Of a stretch of DNA of 64,000 nucleotides, positions 24,601-39,600 are shown in pieces; within the stretch, counting starts at the first letter, position 1, and each line of letters starts with the position of its first letter. The stretch is taken from positions 59,156,444 to 59,220,443 of the forward strand of contig NW_026623067.1 in the NCBI RefSeq assembly GCF_023065955.2. Reading direction: 5' to 3'. The translations under genes were made by a program, and so were the position numbers. This DNA comes from Ursus arctos (taxonomy: Eukaryota; Chordata; Mammalia; Carnivora; Ursidae). The notes beneath the pieces are model-generated. The model was not told the origin of the DNA and searched no databases. It saw only the letters and a list, made by a program, of their open reading frames with translations.

Positions 24601-27600
24601 GGAACACAAGCAGGAGGAGTGGGAGAGGAAGAAGCAGGCTCACAGCAGAGGAGCCTGATGTGGGGCTCAATCCCACAACGCCAGGATCACACCCTGAGCC
24701 GAAGGCAGACGCCCAACCACTGTGCCACCCAGGCGCCCCAAAATATATGTGTTTTCTAAGCACAGGGTTCCCCTGCGTGTGTAGCTGTTACCTGCCTCCC
24801 TTTAGGTCATCCTGTGGGAACTGGGTCTTGAGGAAATAACAAAAAATAATACTGACATCCTGGCTATTGCTATTTCTGTGACTAATAAAGTTCTCTGTCC
24901 CTGACTCAAGAGTCTTGTGTCTTCTTCCTGCATGCCATAAAACTAGCAGACTAACTATTTAGACTTGAAAGTAAGGCAGCTGGTGAAAAGATGGTGGAAG
25001 AGCAGGGGACCCCCTTTTCAGCTTGTCCCCTGAGTCAACCTGGATATCTACCAGACCATCCTGAAAACCCACGGAATCAGCCTGAGACGCAGGAAGATAC
25101 ATCTGGATCTCTACAAACGAACATCTCCAGCACTGAGTATTGAGGTATGAGACGGGGAGCCTGGAATCCACGCACATATATCGGAAGATAAGCGGAAGGA
25201 GGAGGGAGATGCCATGGTTGGGCACAGGGAAGCAATAGCCACTTGCACTGGGGAGCTGGCCAGACTCACTGACCGGCACCCGCGAGAAAGCAGACTGAGA
25301 CCGTGAGCCTGGGAGCGCACGTGCAACCAGACTCAAAACCGGAACTCCGCAGCGCTCACTGGAACCGGACAAAATCCGGGAACTCGGGAGCGGGCGCGCA
25401 TCCAGACTGAAAACCAGAGCTCCGGAGCGCACAGTCGAACTAGACTGAAACAAAGAGCTTGGGAGCGCTTGCAACCAGACTGAAAACCGGAACTCCGGAG
25501 CGCGCGCGTGAACCACACTGAAACAGGGAGCTCAGGAGCGTGCGTGGCAAGGAGGGAGCTGGCGGTGTTAGAAGCACAAAGGACAGAGACTCACCGGCCC
25601 TGGAAGTGAGGGCTGGGAGAGCAGCTGTGGGGTGCACAACCCAGGACGCTGCAGGGTTTTTAGCAGCACACACAGAAACAGTTAAAGTGGCCAAGAGAGC
25701 TCAGTAGAGAGCGGACTGCAATCTCTTGCTCTGAGACAGAGGCTAGGATACAGCCATTGATGCTCTAACTCTCAGAAGAGCCACAGAAAAGTAGCAGTGA
25801 AAGCCGCCAGAGAACAAAAGCCCGGAAATATCAGCTCACATTGTGCCCATCCCCATCCCCCCTCACAGGGGACATGGACACTCTACCCAAACATGGTTTC
25901 CTGAGTATCGGTGCGGCAGGCCCCTCCCCCAGAAGGCAGGCTGAAAAATCAAGAAGCCCACATCCCTAACGTCCCTGTAAAACAAGTGTACACTGCCTGG
26001 GTCCTGGTCAATAATTTGGTCTCTGGGCATCCCCGCAACCTCTCCTCATCAGAATGACGAGAAGGAGAAATCCCCCCCAGCAAAGAAAAGATAATGAGTC
26101 AGTGGCCTCTGCCACAGAACTGATGGATATGGATATAACCAAATTGTCAGAAATGGAGTTCAGAGTAACAATGGTCAAGATGATATGTAGGCTTGAAAAA
26201 AATATTAACAAAAATACTAACGAGAATATAGAATATCTAAGGGTGGAAAAGAGAGCGAATCTGCCAGAAATTAAAAATGCTATGAATCAAATGCAGTCTA
26301 AACTAGATGCTCTGACGGCCAGGGTAAATGAGGCAGAAGAACGAATTAGTGAATTGGAGGATGGGATGGTAGAAGTTAAAACAGAAACTTGGCTCAAAAA
26401 AACCCAATCTCAAGAATATAGATGACGGGAGATTACTGACTCAAAGAAACACTCCAATGTCAGAATTATCAGCATCCCCAAAGGGGTGGAGAAAGAGAGA
26501 GGTCTAGAAGAGATATTTGAACAAATTGTAGCTGAGAACTTCCCTAATCTGGCAAAGGAAACAAGCATTCGTGTCCAAAAGGCAGAGAGGACCCCTCCCA
26601 AGGTCAATCACAGCAAACCTACACCACATCACGTCTAGTGCAATTTGCAAATATTAGATCCAAGGATACAGTTTTGAAAGTGGCCAGGGCGAAGAAAATC
26701 CTTATGTACAGAGGGAAAAATATCAGAATAACGTCAGACCTGTCTACAGAGACCTGGCAGGATAGGAAGAGTGCAGCGTATTTTCAAAGCTCTATCCGAG
26801 AAAAACATGTAGCCAAGGATTCTTTATCCAGCAAGGCTGTCATTCAGAATTGATGGAGAGATAAGGACCTTCCAGATCGGCAGAAACTGACCAAATTCAA
26901 CCACCAAACCAGCCCTACAGGAGATATTAAGGGGGGTTCTATAAAAGTAAAAAGGCCCCAAGAGTGATACAGAACAGAAAGTCACAATCGATAGAAAACA
27001 AAGACTTCACAGGCAACATGACATTATTAAAATCATATTTCTCAATAATCACTTTCAATGTGAATGGCCTAAATGCTCCCATAAAACTCCACAGTGTTGC
27101 AGAATGGATAATAAGACATGACCCCACCATTTCCTGTCTACAAGAGACTCAACTTGAACCTAAAGATAAATCCAGTCTGAAAGTGAAGGGATGGAAAACC
27201 ATTTTCATGCCAATGGACCTCAAAAGAAAGCTGGGGTAGCAATTCTCATATCAGACAGATTAGATTTTAAACTAAAGATTGTAGTTAGAGACACAGAAGG
27301 ACACTTTATTATTTTTTTTTTTTTAAGATTTTATTTATTCGACAGAGATAGAGACAGCCAGCGAGAGAGGGAACACAAGCAGGGGGAGTGGGAGAGAAAG
27401 AAGCAGGCTCATAGCAGAAGAGCCTGATGTGGGGCTCGATCCCATAACGCCAGGATCACGCCCTGAGCCGAAGGCAGACGCCCAACCGCTGTGCCACCCA
27501 GGCGCCCCTACACTTTATTATTCTAAAGAATAAAAGTGGGTATGACAATTATAAATATCTCTGCCCCCAACAGGGGAGCAGCTAGATACACAAGCCAACT

Positions 27601-30600
27601 TTATTTTTTTTTTAAGACTTTATTAATTTATTTGATAGAGAGAGACACAGTGAGAGAGGGAACACAAGCAGGGGGAGTGGGAGAGGAAGAAGCAGGCTCC
27701 AAGCGGAAGAGCCTGATGCAGGACTCGATCCCAGGGATCCAGGATCACGGCCTGAGCCAAAGGCAGACACTTAACGACTGAGCCACCCAGGCGTACCCCA
27801 CAAGCCAACTCTTAACCAGAATAAAGAGACATATAGATAAAAATATGTTAATAGTAGGGGACCTCAACACTCCACTCTCAGTAATAGACAAATCACCTAA
27901 ACAGAAAATCAACAAAGAAACAAGAGCTTTGAATGACATACTGGACCAGATGGACCTCATAGATATATACAGAACACTACACCCTAGAACAACAGAATAC
28001 TCATTCTTTTCGAATGCACATGGAACTTTCTCCAGAATAGACCACATACTGGGTCACAAAACAGGTCTCAACCGATACGAAAAGACTGAAATTATTCCCT
28101 GCATGTTCTCAGGCTACAATGCTTTGAAATTGGAACTCAATCACAAGGAAAAAATTTGGAAGAAACTCAAACACTTGAAACTAATAACCATCCTGCTCAA
28201 GAATGATTGGGTAAACCAGGAAATTAAAAATCAATTTAAACAATTTATGGAGACCAACAAGAATGAAAACACATCAGTCCAAAACCTATGGGACACTGCA
28301 AAGGCGGTCCTAAGGGGGAAATACATAGCCATCCAAGCCTCACTCAAAAGAAGAGAAAATCTAAAATGCAATTTATATATTCTCAACTCAAGAAGCTGGA
28401 GCTGGAACAGAAGAACAGGCCTAACCCACGCACGAGAAGGCAGGTGATCAAGATTAGAGCAGAGATCAATGAATTAGAAACCAGAACCACAGGAGAGCAG
28501 ATCAACAGAACTAGAAGCTGGTTCTTTGAAAGAATAAATAAGATCGATAAGCCACTGGCAAGACTTATTCAAAAGAATAGAGAAAGGACCCAAATTAATC
28601 ATATTATGAATGAAGGGGAGAGGTCACAACCAACACCAATGAAATAGGAAGGATCATTAGAAACTTGTATCAACAGCTTTATGCCAATAAATTAAACAAC
28701 CTGGAAGAAATGGATGCCTTCCTGAAAACCTATAAACTACCAAGACAAACAGGAAGAAATTGATTTTTTTAAACAGACCAATTAATTATGAAGAGATTGA
28801 AGCAGTGATCAAAAACCTCCCCCCAAACAAGACTCCGGGGCCTGACGGATTCCCTGGGGAATTCTACCAAACATTCAAAGAAGAAATAATACCTATTCTC
28901 CTGAAGCTCTTTCAAAAAACAGACACAGAGGGAAAACTATGAAACTCATTCTATGAGGCCAGGATTACCTTGATCCCCAAACCAGGCAAAGACCCCATCA
29001 AAAAGGAGAATTACCGATATCCCTGATGAATATGGACGCCAAAATTCTCAACAAGATCCTGGCTAATAGGATCCAACAGTACATTAAAATGATTATTCAT
29101 CATGACCAAGTGGGATTCATCCCTGGGAGGTAAGGGTGGTTCAACATTTGCAAATCGATCAGTGTGATAGATCGTATCAACAAGAAAAGAGTCAAGAACC
29201 ATATGATCCTCTCAATTGATGTAGAAAAAGCATTTGACAAAATACAGCATCCTTTCCTGATTAAAATCCTTCAGAGTGTTGGCATAGAGGGTACATTCCT
29301 CAATTTCAAAAAACCATCTATGAAAAGCCTATGGCAAATATCATTCTCAATGGGGAAAAGCTGAAAGCCTTTCCCTTAAGATCAGGAACACGACAAGGAT
29401 GCCCACTCTCACCACTATTATTCAACATAGTACTAGAAGTCCTTGCAACAGCAATCAGACAACAAAAAGGGATCAAAGGTATCCAAATCGGCAAAGAAGT
29501 AGTCAAACTGTATCTCTTCGCAGATGACATGATACTCTATATGGAAAACCCAAAAGACTCCACCCCCAAACTACTAGAACTTATACAGCAATTCAGTAAT
29601 GTGGCGGGTTACAAAATCAATGCTCAGAAATCAGTTGCATTTCCATACATGAACAATGAGACTGAAGAAAGAGACATTAGGGAATCCATTCCATTTACAA
29701 TAGCACCAAAAATCATAGGAATTAACAAATCACTCTTGAAAGACATTGAAGAAGACACAAAAAGATGGAAAAATATTCCATGCTCATGGATCAGAAGAAT
29801 TAACATAGTTAAAATGTCCATGCTACCCAGAGCAATCTACACTTTTAATGCCACTCCAATCAAAATACCAATGACATTTTTCAAAGAGCTGGAACAAACA
29901 GCCCTTTAATTTGTGTGTAACCAGAAAAGGCCCCAAATCGCCAAGGAATTGTTGAAAAGGAAAAACAAAGCTGGGGGCATCACGTTGCCGGATTTCAAGC
30001 TATACTACAAAGCTGTGATCACAAAGACAGCATGGTACTGGCACAAAAACAGACACACAGACCAATGGAACAGAACAGAGAACACAGAAATGGACCCTCG
30101 GCTCTTTGGGTAACTAATCTTTGACAAAGCAGGAAAAAAAACATCTAGTGGGAAAAAGACAGTCTCTTCAATAAATGGTGCTGGGAAAATTGGACAGCTA
30201 CATGCAAAAGAATGAAACCTGACCACTCTCTCACACCATACACAAAAATAAACTCCAAATGGATGAAAGACCTCGATGTGAGACAGGAATCCATCAAAAT
30301 CCTAGAGGAGAACATAGGCTGCAACCTCTATGACATCAGCTACAGCAACCTTTTTCATGACACATCTACAAAGGCAAGAGAAACAAAAGAAAAAATGAAC
30401 TTGTGGGACTTCAAGATAAAAAAAGCTTCTGCACAGCCAAGGAAACAGTCAAAAAAAAAACCTAAGAGGCAGCCTATGGAATGGGAGAAGATATTTGCAA
30501 ATGACCCTACAGGTAAAAGATTAGTATCCAAGATCTACAAAGAACTTCTCAAACTCAATACATGTGAAATAATCAAATCAAAAAATGGGCAGAAGATACG

Positions 30601-33600
30601 AACAGACACTTTTCCAATCTTCATTGGAAATGACATACAAATGGCTAACAGGCACATGAAAAAATGTTCAAAATCATTAGCCATCAGGGAAATTCAAATC
30701 AAAACCACACTGAGATACCACCTTATGGCAGTGTGAATGGCAAAAATTGACAAGGCAGGAAACAACAAATGTTGGAGAGGATGTGGAGAAAGGGGATCCC
30801 TCTTACACTGTTGGTGGGAATGCAAGTTGGTACAGCCACTCTGGAAAACAGTGTGGAGGTCCTTTAAAAAGTTAAAAATAGAGCTACCCTATGACCCAGC
30901 CATTGCACTACTGGGTATTTACCCCAAAGATACAGACGTAGTGAAGAGAAGGGCCATATGCACCCCAATGTTCATAGCAGTATTGTCCACAATAGCTAAA
31001 TCGTGGAAGGAACCGAGATGCCCTTCAACAGATGACTGGATTAAGAAGATGTGGTCCATATATACAATGGAATATTACTTAGCCATCAAAAAGCATGATT
31101 TCACAACATTTGCAGCAACCTGGACAGGACTGTAGGAGATTATGCTAAGCGAAATAAGTCAAGCAGAGAAAGACAATTATCATATGGTTTCACTCATTTA
31201 TGAACATAAGAAAGAGGAAGATCGGTAGGAGAAGGAAGGGAAGAACGAAGGGGGGTAAACAGAAGGGGGAATGAAGCATGAGAGACTATGGACTCTGAAA
31301 AACAAAGTGAGGGCTTCAGAGGGGAGGGGGGTGGGGGATCGGGATAGGCTGGTGATGGGTATTAAGGAGGGCACGTATTGAATGGTGCACTGGGTGTTAT
31401 ATGCAAGTAATGAATCATGGAACATTAGATGAAAAACTAGGGATGTACTGTATGGTGACTAACATAATAATAAATTATTATAAATAAAAATAAAGGCTTA
31501 AAAGTAAGGCAGAAGAATCTCAAGTCCTTCAGAGTTCTCAACATCAAGTTTTATATTTCCTACAAAAAAGCAAACTACTTTCCTTTTACTATGAAATATC
31601 TGATATCACATATAGATCACACTGCAATATTGAATTCCAATTTCCTTTCACCATAATTTGATTGCTATGAACTTAGAGTTATAGTTAACTAAATCTGATA
31701 CATTCTACTTAAAAAAAAATCATGCTGTTGTAGCTTGTTGACTTTGGCAGTATTTTTACCTCTACACCAGCAGAGGCATCAAACACAGCTACTGCACCAT
31801 CCAACACTCTAAGGCAGCGCTCAACCTCCAAGGTAAAGTCCACATGACCTAAGAAAAAGATGACAAACATAACACTTAACCTTTAAAAAAACAAAATAAT
31901 AAAACAGGAGCCAGCATATACCTACTTTTGGGTATATGTATTCAAAAAAACTAAAAGAAGAGTCACAAAGACATATTTGCATTTCATGTTCACAGCAACA
32001 CTCTTCAGAATAGCCAAGAGGTGGAAACAACCCAAATGGCCATCAATGGATGAATGGTATATAAAGTTTTGCATATATAGAAAATATGCTATATATGTAC
32101 AATGCAATACTACACAGCCTTAAAAACGAAGGAAATCTTGTCACATATTTTACAACACAACTGAAGCCTGAAGGACTTCATGCTAAGCAAAATAAGCCAG
32201 TCACAAAAGGACAACTACTGTAGGATTCTACTTCTATGAAGTATTTAAAGTAGTTAATCTCCTAGATAAAAAAAAGGCAGAACGGTAGTTACCAAGGATA
32301 CGAGGAGGGGACAAAGACGAGTAGTTGTATAATAGATATATAGTTTCAGTGCTGAAAGATGAAGTACTTCTGGAGATCAGTTTCACAACAACGTAAATAT
32401 ACTTAACTACTGAACTGTGCACTTAAAAATGGCTAATGGTAAATTTTATGATGCATATATATATACTTTTTACCACAATTTAAAAGAAAACACATCCACA
32501 AACAAGTAAAAACCTCCAATGATGCAGCATCTCTGCATTGCTAGAACAGCACCATACCTGGCGTATCAATTAGATTGACTCTATACCCCTTCCAATCAAA
32601 TGTAACAGCAGCAGACTGAATAGTAATGCCTCTTTCCCGCTCTTGAGCCATGAAATCTGTCACTGTGTCTCCATCATCAACATCTAACAAAGAAAAAAAG
32701 GACATAGTTAGGCTTGATACCAGGGACATTTCATTGCAAATATGGTATCTACTTGACAGTTTATTTTTTTAGAGAAAGAGAGTATGTGTGCACATGCAAG
32801 TGGAAGTAGGGGGGAGAGGCAGAGGGAGAGAGACAATCCCAAGCAGGCTCCGCGCTGAGCAGTTTGACCCCAGGACCCCGTGTTCATGACCTGAGCCAAA
32901 ATCAAGAGTGGGATGCTTAACCAACTGAGCCATCCAGGCACCCCTCTACATGAGTTTAATTTGCTTTTAGACTGTTTATAAAATATTTTACTTAATATAT
33001 AGAGCCCTTAATCTTTCTCTAAATAAGCCCTTGTTCTGGAAAACCTTTTCCAGCACAATTAGTAATTTTTACATAAAAAATAATTTTTCTGTAACTAAGA
33101 TAAAATCAGTTTAAGTATTTTAATTTTATTGAACTCAATAAAATATTTTTTCCCCTAGTTTTGCTTTCATTACCCCTTCTTTAACTTATGTTCCTCATGC
33201 CTGATCCCTAGACAGGAGGCAGGGCACTGCAATCAAAGAGCCCAGACAGACCTAGATTTAAGTCCCACCTTTACCACTTCCACTCTACTACCTTAAGCAA
33301 GTTAGTTAAACTAGTTTGTAAAATAAGGTTAATAAAGGCAACCCTGCAGGGTTGTTGTAAAAATGAAATGAGACTATATAAAGTACTGAGTTCAGTAAAT
33401 AAGTAAATGGCAGCTACATGCAACAACATAGAGAAAAAATTCCTCCAAAGTTAAATTCTCCTTTTCAAACACTTTTTATTACTAAATTTTCCCCCAAAAA
33501 CGCATGTATTTGTACAAATGATAATAAAATCTTGGTAGAATTTCTACAGTACAAAGTCACTGACAAAGTTCATCCTGACTACCAAAAAAGTCAAATTATT

Positions 33601-36600
33601 CTTCATTGAAATTCTTGAATTATGCATTGCATTCTGATAAAATTTATACAAAATTAATGAAAATGAGCTATCTTTACCATTCGAATTTCAAAAACACAAG
33701 TTATCATGGCCTAATACCACCACTACTTATGTCAGCATTAAAATTCTAAAATGCTAGCTAGGTTCCCCCACTGTGTAAAGGTATATAAACATATGTACCA
33801 ACAGAGGGAGAAATAGCAAGAAAAATGTAACTGTCAGGAACTCCAAATATCTGTGTTAAAGAATTAGTGTTGTTATTCACAACATAACCAAGCAAACAAA
33901 CATCATTAATGAGACAATAACCAGACAGCTAACCAAAAGTTCCAAATGAAGCAGTTTTTAAAACATCGGGGGGGGGGGGGCGCAAGATGACAGTAGGAGG
34001 ACCCTAAACTCACTCCATCCCACGTTTACAATTAGTTATCACTCACATCTCAGTCAGTAAACTCGAGAGCCATCTGAAAACTGGCAGAACAAACTTCACA
34101 GCCAAATGCAAAGAAGAAGCCAGTATTGAAGAGGTTAGGAAAGGCAGAAAGGTGTTGAAGAGTTGCCAGCAGGAGGTAGGGAGCTACGGCTGCAAAGAAG
34201 GGAAAGCACCAGGCAGTCCGCACAGGTAAAATAAATCCCCGTAACATCTGGCTTTGAAAACCAGAAAGGCTGAATTCTGTGAGTTTATATAACCACAGCC
34301 TTGGGAGTCCGAAGCTTTGAAGGTCAGCTGACTCAGCAGTAGGGGAGCCAGGAGATGTGTGATAGCCAGGTCCCCATCCTTAAAGAGATAACAGCCTGAG
34401 CAGGAGACAACATAGAAGCAACAGTTTGCACAAGGGCAAGGAGATATGTTTCCATGGATTTCGGGGCAAGCTGGGGAAGTTCCCTGGAACAGAGGAGCTG
34501 GCAGGTGCCATTTTTCTCCCCTATTCCTCAGCATAAATACAGAGACACCTGCCAGAGGCAGTGCTATACAGACACTTGCTACCTAACCCACCAGCAGTGC
34601 ACCACGCCCACAAGCTCTCCTGAGGACCCGCCCAATCCAAGTCTGCTGGCCCTGAGTTCAGGGCAAATTTTGTTCATGCTGCGCATGCCCCATCCAGTCA
34701 ATGCCTCTGCATACTGTGCCACTGTGGCCACCGCACCTTGGGGGATGTGGCCAGGTCCAGCAGCTCAGTGCAGATTTTGCTAAAGTCGCGTGTGTACCCT
34801 GCCTAGCTGCCCCCAGCCACCATGCACACAGACCCATGCACCCCTTGTTGCTGTCTCAGACATATGCCTTGTACCAGGCCGCTGATACATGCCGTGCAAT
34901 TGGCCACCACTGCAATTTAGGGGATCTGACCTACTCCTAGTGACCCTGCAGATTGTGCAAACACTGCCACCCCTGAGCCTTCCTATGGTCACATCCCCTC
35001 AGAGCCAGCCTGCCTGGGTCTCACTAATACCACAGAGAGCAAGCACAGCTCACAACAGGCAGAGTCTATGTAGGAATCTGGATGGACAGGGAAAGCACAA
35101 TAGTAGGACGCAAGAAACAGACATAGGAGACTCCGCATAAGTGTCACATTCTGTTGCACAGGTGACACCGCAGGGCACTACAAAACCTCTTCTTCATAAG
35201 GCTACTACTTTCAAGAGCAGGAGACATAGCTGACTTTCCTAAAATACAGAAACAGACACAGAGAGGCAGACCAAAAAAAAAGAGAGAGACAAAGGAATCT
35301 GTCCCAAATGAAAGCACTTGACAAAATCACAACTGGAGATCTATGTGAAACACAAATTAGTATACCTAACAGAGAATATAAAGTAATGATCATCAAAAAA
35401 AAAAATGAAAAATAATGATCATAAAGATATTCATTGACCTTGCGAAAAGAGTAGACATTATCAGTGTGACCCTTAGCAAAGTGAGAAAAAACATTATCAG
35501 ACATGAAGAACTCAATAAATGAAATTAAAAATACAATAGATGGAATACAAACAATAGGCTACAAGAAGCAGAGGAACTTATCAGTGACCTGGAGAATACA
35601 GTAATGGAAAGCAAACAAGCTCAACAGATCAAAGACAAATACTCCATACCAGGAATAGACTTAGAGATCTCAGTGACTCAATCAAGTATAATAACATTTG
35701 CATTATAGTGATCCAAGAAGGAGAGAGAGAAAGGAGGGGAGAAGCTGTTTCTGAAGGAAAAATAGCTGAAAACATCCCAAATGTGGGGAGGGAAACCGAA
35801 ATCCAGATTCAGGAGGCACAGAGATCCCAACAAATTCAACCCAAGGAAGTTCACACCAAGACACAGAATTAGAATGGAAAAAATAGTGATAAAGAATTTT
35901 AAAGTTTGCAAGAGAAAAGAAGACATGAGGCTATCAGCGGCTTTTTCAGCAGAAACTTTGCAGGCCAGCAAGAAGTGGCATGTTACGGGCGCCTGGGTAG
36001 CGCAGTCGTTAAGCGTCTGCCTTCGGCTCAGGGCATGATCCCGGCGTTCTGGGATCGAGCCCCACATCAGGCTCCTCCGCTGGGAGCCTGCTTCTTCCTC
36101 TCCCACTCCCCCTGCTTGTGTTCCCTCTCTCGCTGGCTGTCTCTGTCAAATAAATAAATAAAATCTTTATTAAAAAAAAAAAAAAGAAGTGGCATGTTAT
36201 ATTTAAACTGCTGAAAGGAAAAAAATCTGCAGCAAAGAATACTCTATCCAGCAAGGCTATCATTTGGAAGAAGGAGAGATAAAGAGTTTCTCAGCCTAAC
36301 AAAAACTAAGGGGGTTCAAAACCACTAAACCAGCCCTACAAGAAATATTAAATGGGACTCTCTGAGTGAAAAGCAAAGACCATAAGTATAAAAGGTAAAA
36401 AATACAAAAGCATTAAAATAAGTATTTTTCTAAAAATCAGTCAAAAAATTCATAAAATAAAAGGATGTAAAGTATGACCCATATACCTAAGACGTGGTGG
36501 GGGAGGGGTAAAGAATGGGATTAAACTTAAGCAATCATCGACTTAATAAAGACTACTATATGCAGAAGATGTTATATACAAACCTAAATGTAACCAAAAT

Positions 36601-39600
36601 TAAAAGCCAGTAATAGATACGCAAAGAACAAAGTGGAAGGAACCCAAGTGTATCACTAAAGAAAGCCAACAAATCATGAAAGAAAAGAAGGATCAGAGAA
36701 AAGCTACAAAAACCACAAAAAAGTAACAAATGGCAATAAACACTTATCTACCAATAATTACTTTGAATGTAAATGGACTAAGCACTCCAATAAAAAAAAG
36801 AAACAGGGTGACAGTGAATAAAAAACAAGACCCATCTATATGCTGCCCACAGGAGACTCATTTCAGACCGAGAGACACCTGATTGAAAGTGAGAGGATGG
36901 AGAAACATGCAAATGGATGTCAAAAGATAGCTGGATTAGCAATACTTGTATCAGACAAAACAGACTTTAAAACAAAGTCTATAACAAGAAACAAAAAAGA
37001 ACACTATATAATAATAAAGGGTACACTCCAGCAAGAGAATATAACAACTATAAATACTTATGCACCCAACATGGGAGCACCTAAATACATAAAACACTTC
37101 ATAACAAAATTAAAGGAGCTAATTGATAATAATATAGTAATAATAGGGGATTGTAAAACCCCACTTGCATTAATAGACAGATCATCCAAACAGAAAATAA
37201 ACAAGAAAACAATGGCTTTGAATGACACACTGGACCAGATGGATTTAACAGATACATTCGGAACATTCCATCCTAAAATAGCAGAATGCACATTCTTTTC
37301 AAGTGCACACAGAACACTGTCCAGAGAAGATCACATATTAGGCCACAAAACAAGTCTTAACAAATTATAAAAATCAAACTCATACCATGAATCTTTCTTG
37401 ACCACAACACTGAACTAGAAATCAACTACAAGAAAAAATCTGGAAAGACCACAGATACATGAAGGTTAAATAACACGCTACTAAACAATGAATGGGTCAA
37501 CCAAGAAATCAAAGAAATCAAAAATTACATGGCAACAAATGAAAATGAAAACACAACAACCAAAAACTTTGGGATGCATCAAAAGTGGTTCTAAAAGGAA
37601 AGTTTTAGCAATACAGGCCTACCTCAGGAAGCAAGAAAAATCTCAAATAAACAACCTAACCTTACACCTAAGGGAGTTAGAAAAAGAACACATAAAACCC
37701 AAACCTAGCAAAAGGAAGGAAACAATACAAATTAGGACAAAAATAAATGATATGCAAACTAAAAAAAAACAACAACAGAACAGGCCAATGAAACCAGGAG
37801 CTGGTTCTCTGAAAAGTTCAATGAAACTGATAAATCTCTAGCAACACTCAAAAAAGAAGAGGACCCAAATAAAATCACTAATGAAAGAGGAGAAATAACA
37901 ACCAATACCACAAAAATACAAACTATGAAAGAATATTATGAAAACCTATATGCCAACAAATCACACAACTTAGAAGAAATGGATGGAATTCTAGAAACAT
38001 ATAAACTCCCAAAACTAAAGCAGGAAGGAATAGAAAATTTGAAGAGACCGATTACCTGCAATGATATTGAATCAATCATCAAAAAACTCTCAAAAAGCAA
38101 AAGTCCAGGACTAGACAGCTTCACAGGTAAGCTGCACGAAACACTGAAAAAGTTAATACTTATTCTTCTTAAACTGTTCCAAAAAATACAAGAGGAAGAA
38201 AAACTTCCAAATTTATTCTACGAAGCCAGTATCACTCTGATACCAAAACCAGTAAAGACACTACCAAAAAAGAGAACCACAGGCCATTATCTCTCATGAA
38301 TATAGATGCAAAATCCTCAACAAAATACTAGCAAACTGAATCCAACAATATATTAAAAAAATCATACACCATGATCAGTTCGGATTTATTCCCGGGATAC
38401 AAGGGTGATTCAATATCCACAAAACAATCAACATGATACATCACATCAATAAGAGAAAGGACAAAAACTATATGATCATTTCAACAGATGCAGAAAAAGC
38501 ATTTGACGAAGTACAGCATCCATTCATGATAAAAACCCTCAACAAAGTAGGTCTAGAGGGAACATACCTCACATAATAAAGGCCTTCTATGAAAAACCTA
38601 CAGCCAACATCTTGGGGGAAAAACTTGAGAGCTTATCCCCTAAGGTCATGAACAAGACAAGGGTGCCTACTATCACCCCTTTTATTCAACACAGTACTAG
38701 AAGTCCTAGACACAGCAATCAGACAACATAAAGAAACAAAAGGCATCCAAATTGGTAAGAAAGAAGTAAAACTCTCATTTGCAGATGACATGATACTATA
38801 TACAGAAAACCCTAAAGACTCCACCACAAAACTACTACAACTGATAAATGAGTAAAGTCGTAAGATACAAAATTAATGTTTAGAAATCTGTTGCATTCCT
38901 ATATGCTGATAGTAAAGCAGCAGAAATTAAGAAAACAATTCCATTTTCAACTGCACCAAAAACAATTAAATACCTTGGAATAAACTTAACCAAAGACGTG
39001 AAAGACCTCTACTCTAAAAACAATAAAACGGTGATGAAACAAAGTCAATACGACACAAAGAAATGGAAAGACATTCCATGCTTAAGAATATTGTTAAAAT
39101 GTCCAAACCACCTAAAGCGATTTATATATTTAATGCAACTCCTATCAAAATAACAGCATTTTTCACAGAACTAGAATAATTCTAAAATTTGTATGTACCC
39201 ACAAAAGACCCTAAATAGCCAAATCAATCTTGAAAAAGAAAAACAAAATTGGAGGTATCACACAATTCCAGATTTTTTTTTTAAAGATTTTACTTATTTA
39301 TTTGAGAGAGTGAGTGAGAGAGCACGAGCAGGGGGACGGGCAGTGGGATGCGGAGAGGGAGAAGCAGATTTCCTGCTGAGCAGGGAGCCCAATGCAGGGC
39401 TTGAACCCTGGACTCCAGGATCATGACTTAAGCCAAAGGAAGACGCTTTACTGACTGAGCCACCCAGGTCCTCCCAGGTTTCAAGTTATATTACAAAGCT
39501 GCAGTAATAAAAAAGTATGGTACTTGGATAAAAATAGACACACGATGGAATAGAACACAAAACCCAGAAATAAACCCACAATATATGGTCACTTAGTATT

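Larger units (their letters stand above)
27018..31228 (+). pseudogene. L1 ORF2 remnant (endonuclease and reverse transcriptase)
   Basis: It begins [20 protein letters not shown], the start of the APE-type endonuclease, with CLQETQ. Later, [17 protein letters not shown] and [13 protein letters not shown] mark the reverse transcriptase (the ADD catalytic pair is still present near 29520). The C-terminal Cys-rich segment [18 protein letters not shown] is at 30770-30830. Two SINEs, frameshifts and stops break it. Confidence 0.92.
24979..31494 (+). mobile_element. Near full-length L1 LINE (carnivore type), degenerate, antisense in GFM2 intron 7
   Basis: Flanked by a target duplication, CTTGAAAGTAAGGCAG before and CTTAAAAGTAAGGCAG after. 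Order: 5' UTR from CTGGTGAAAAGATGGTGGAA with GC-rich internal repeats; ORF1 from 26054; ORF2 from 27018 to 31228; G-rich 3' UTR; tail of AATAAA repeats. Subtracting two later SINEs leaves about 6.1 kb, full length for an L1. ORF1 has an in-frame TGA at 26423-26425, and ORF2 is split into many short frames, so it cannot move by itself. It runs opposite to GFM2, the usual surviving orientation in introns. Confidence 0.93.

Noticed and set aside
34454..35140. Overlapping 79-109 codon plus frames
   Set aside because: They lie in the GC-richer 5' UTR of the older L1.
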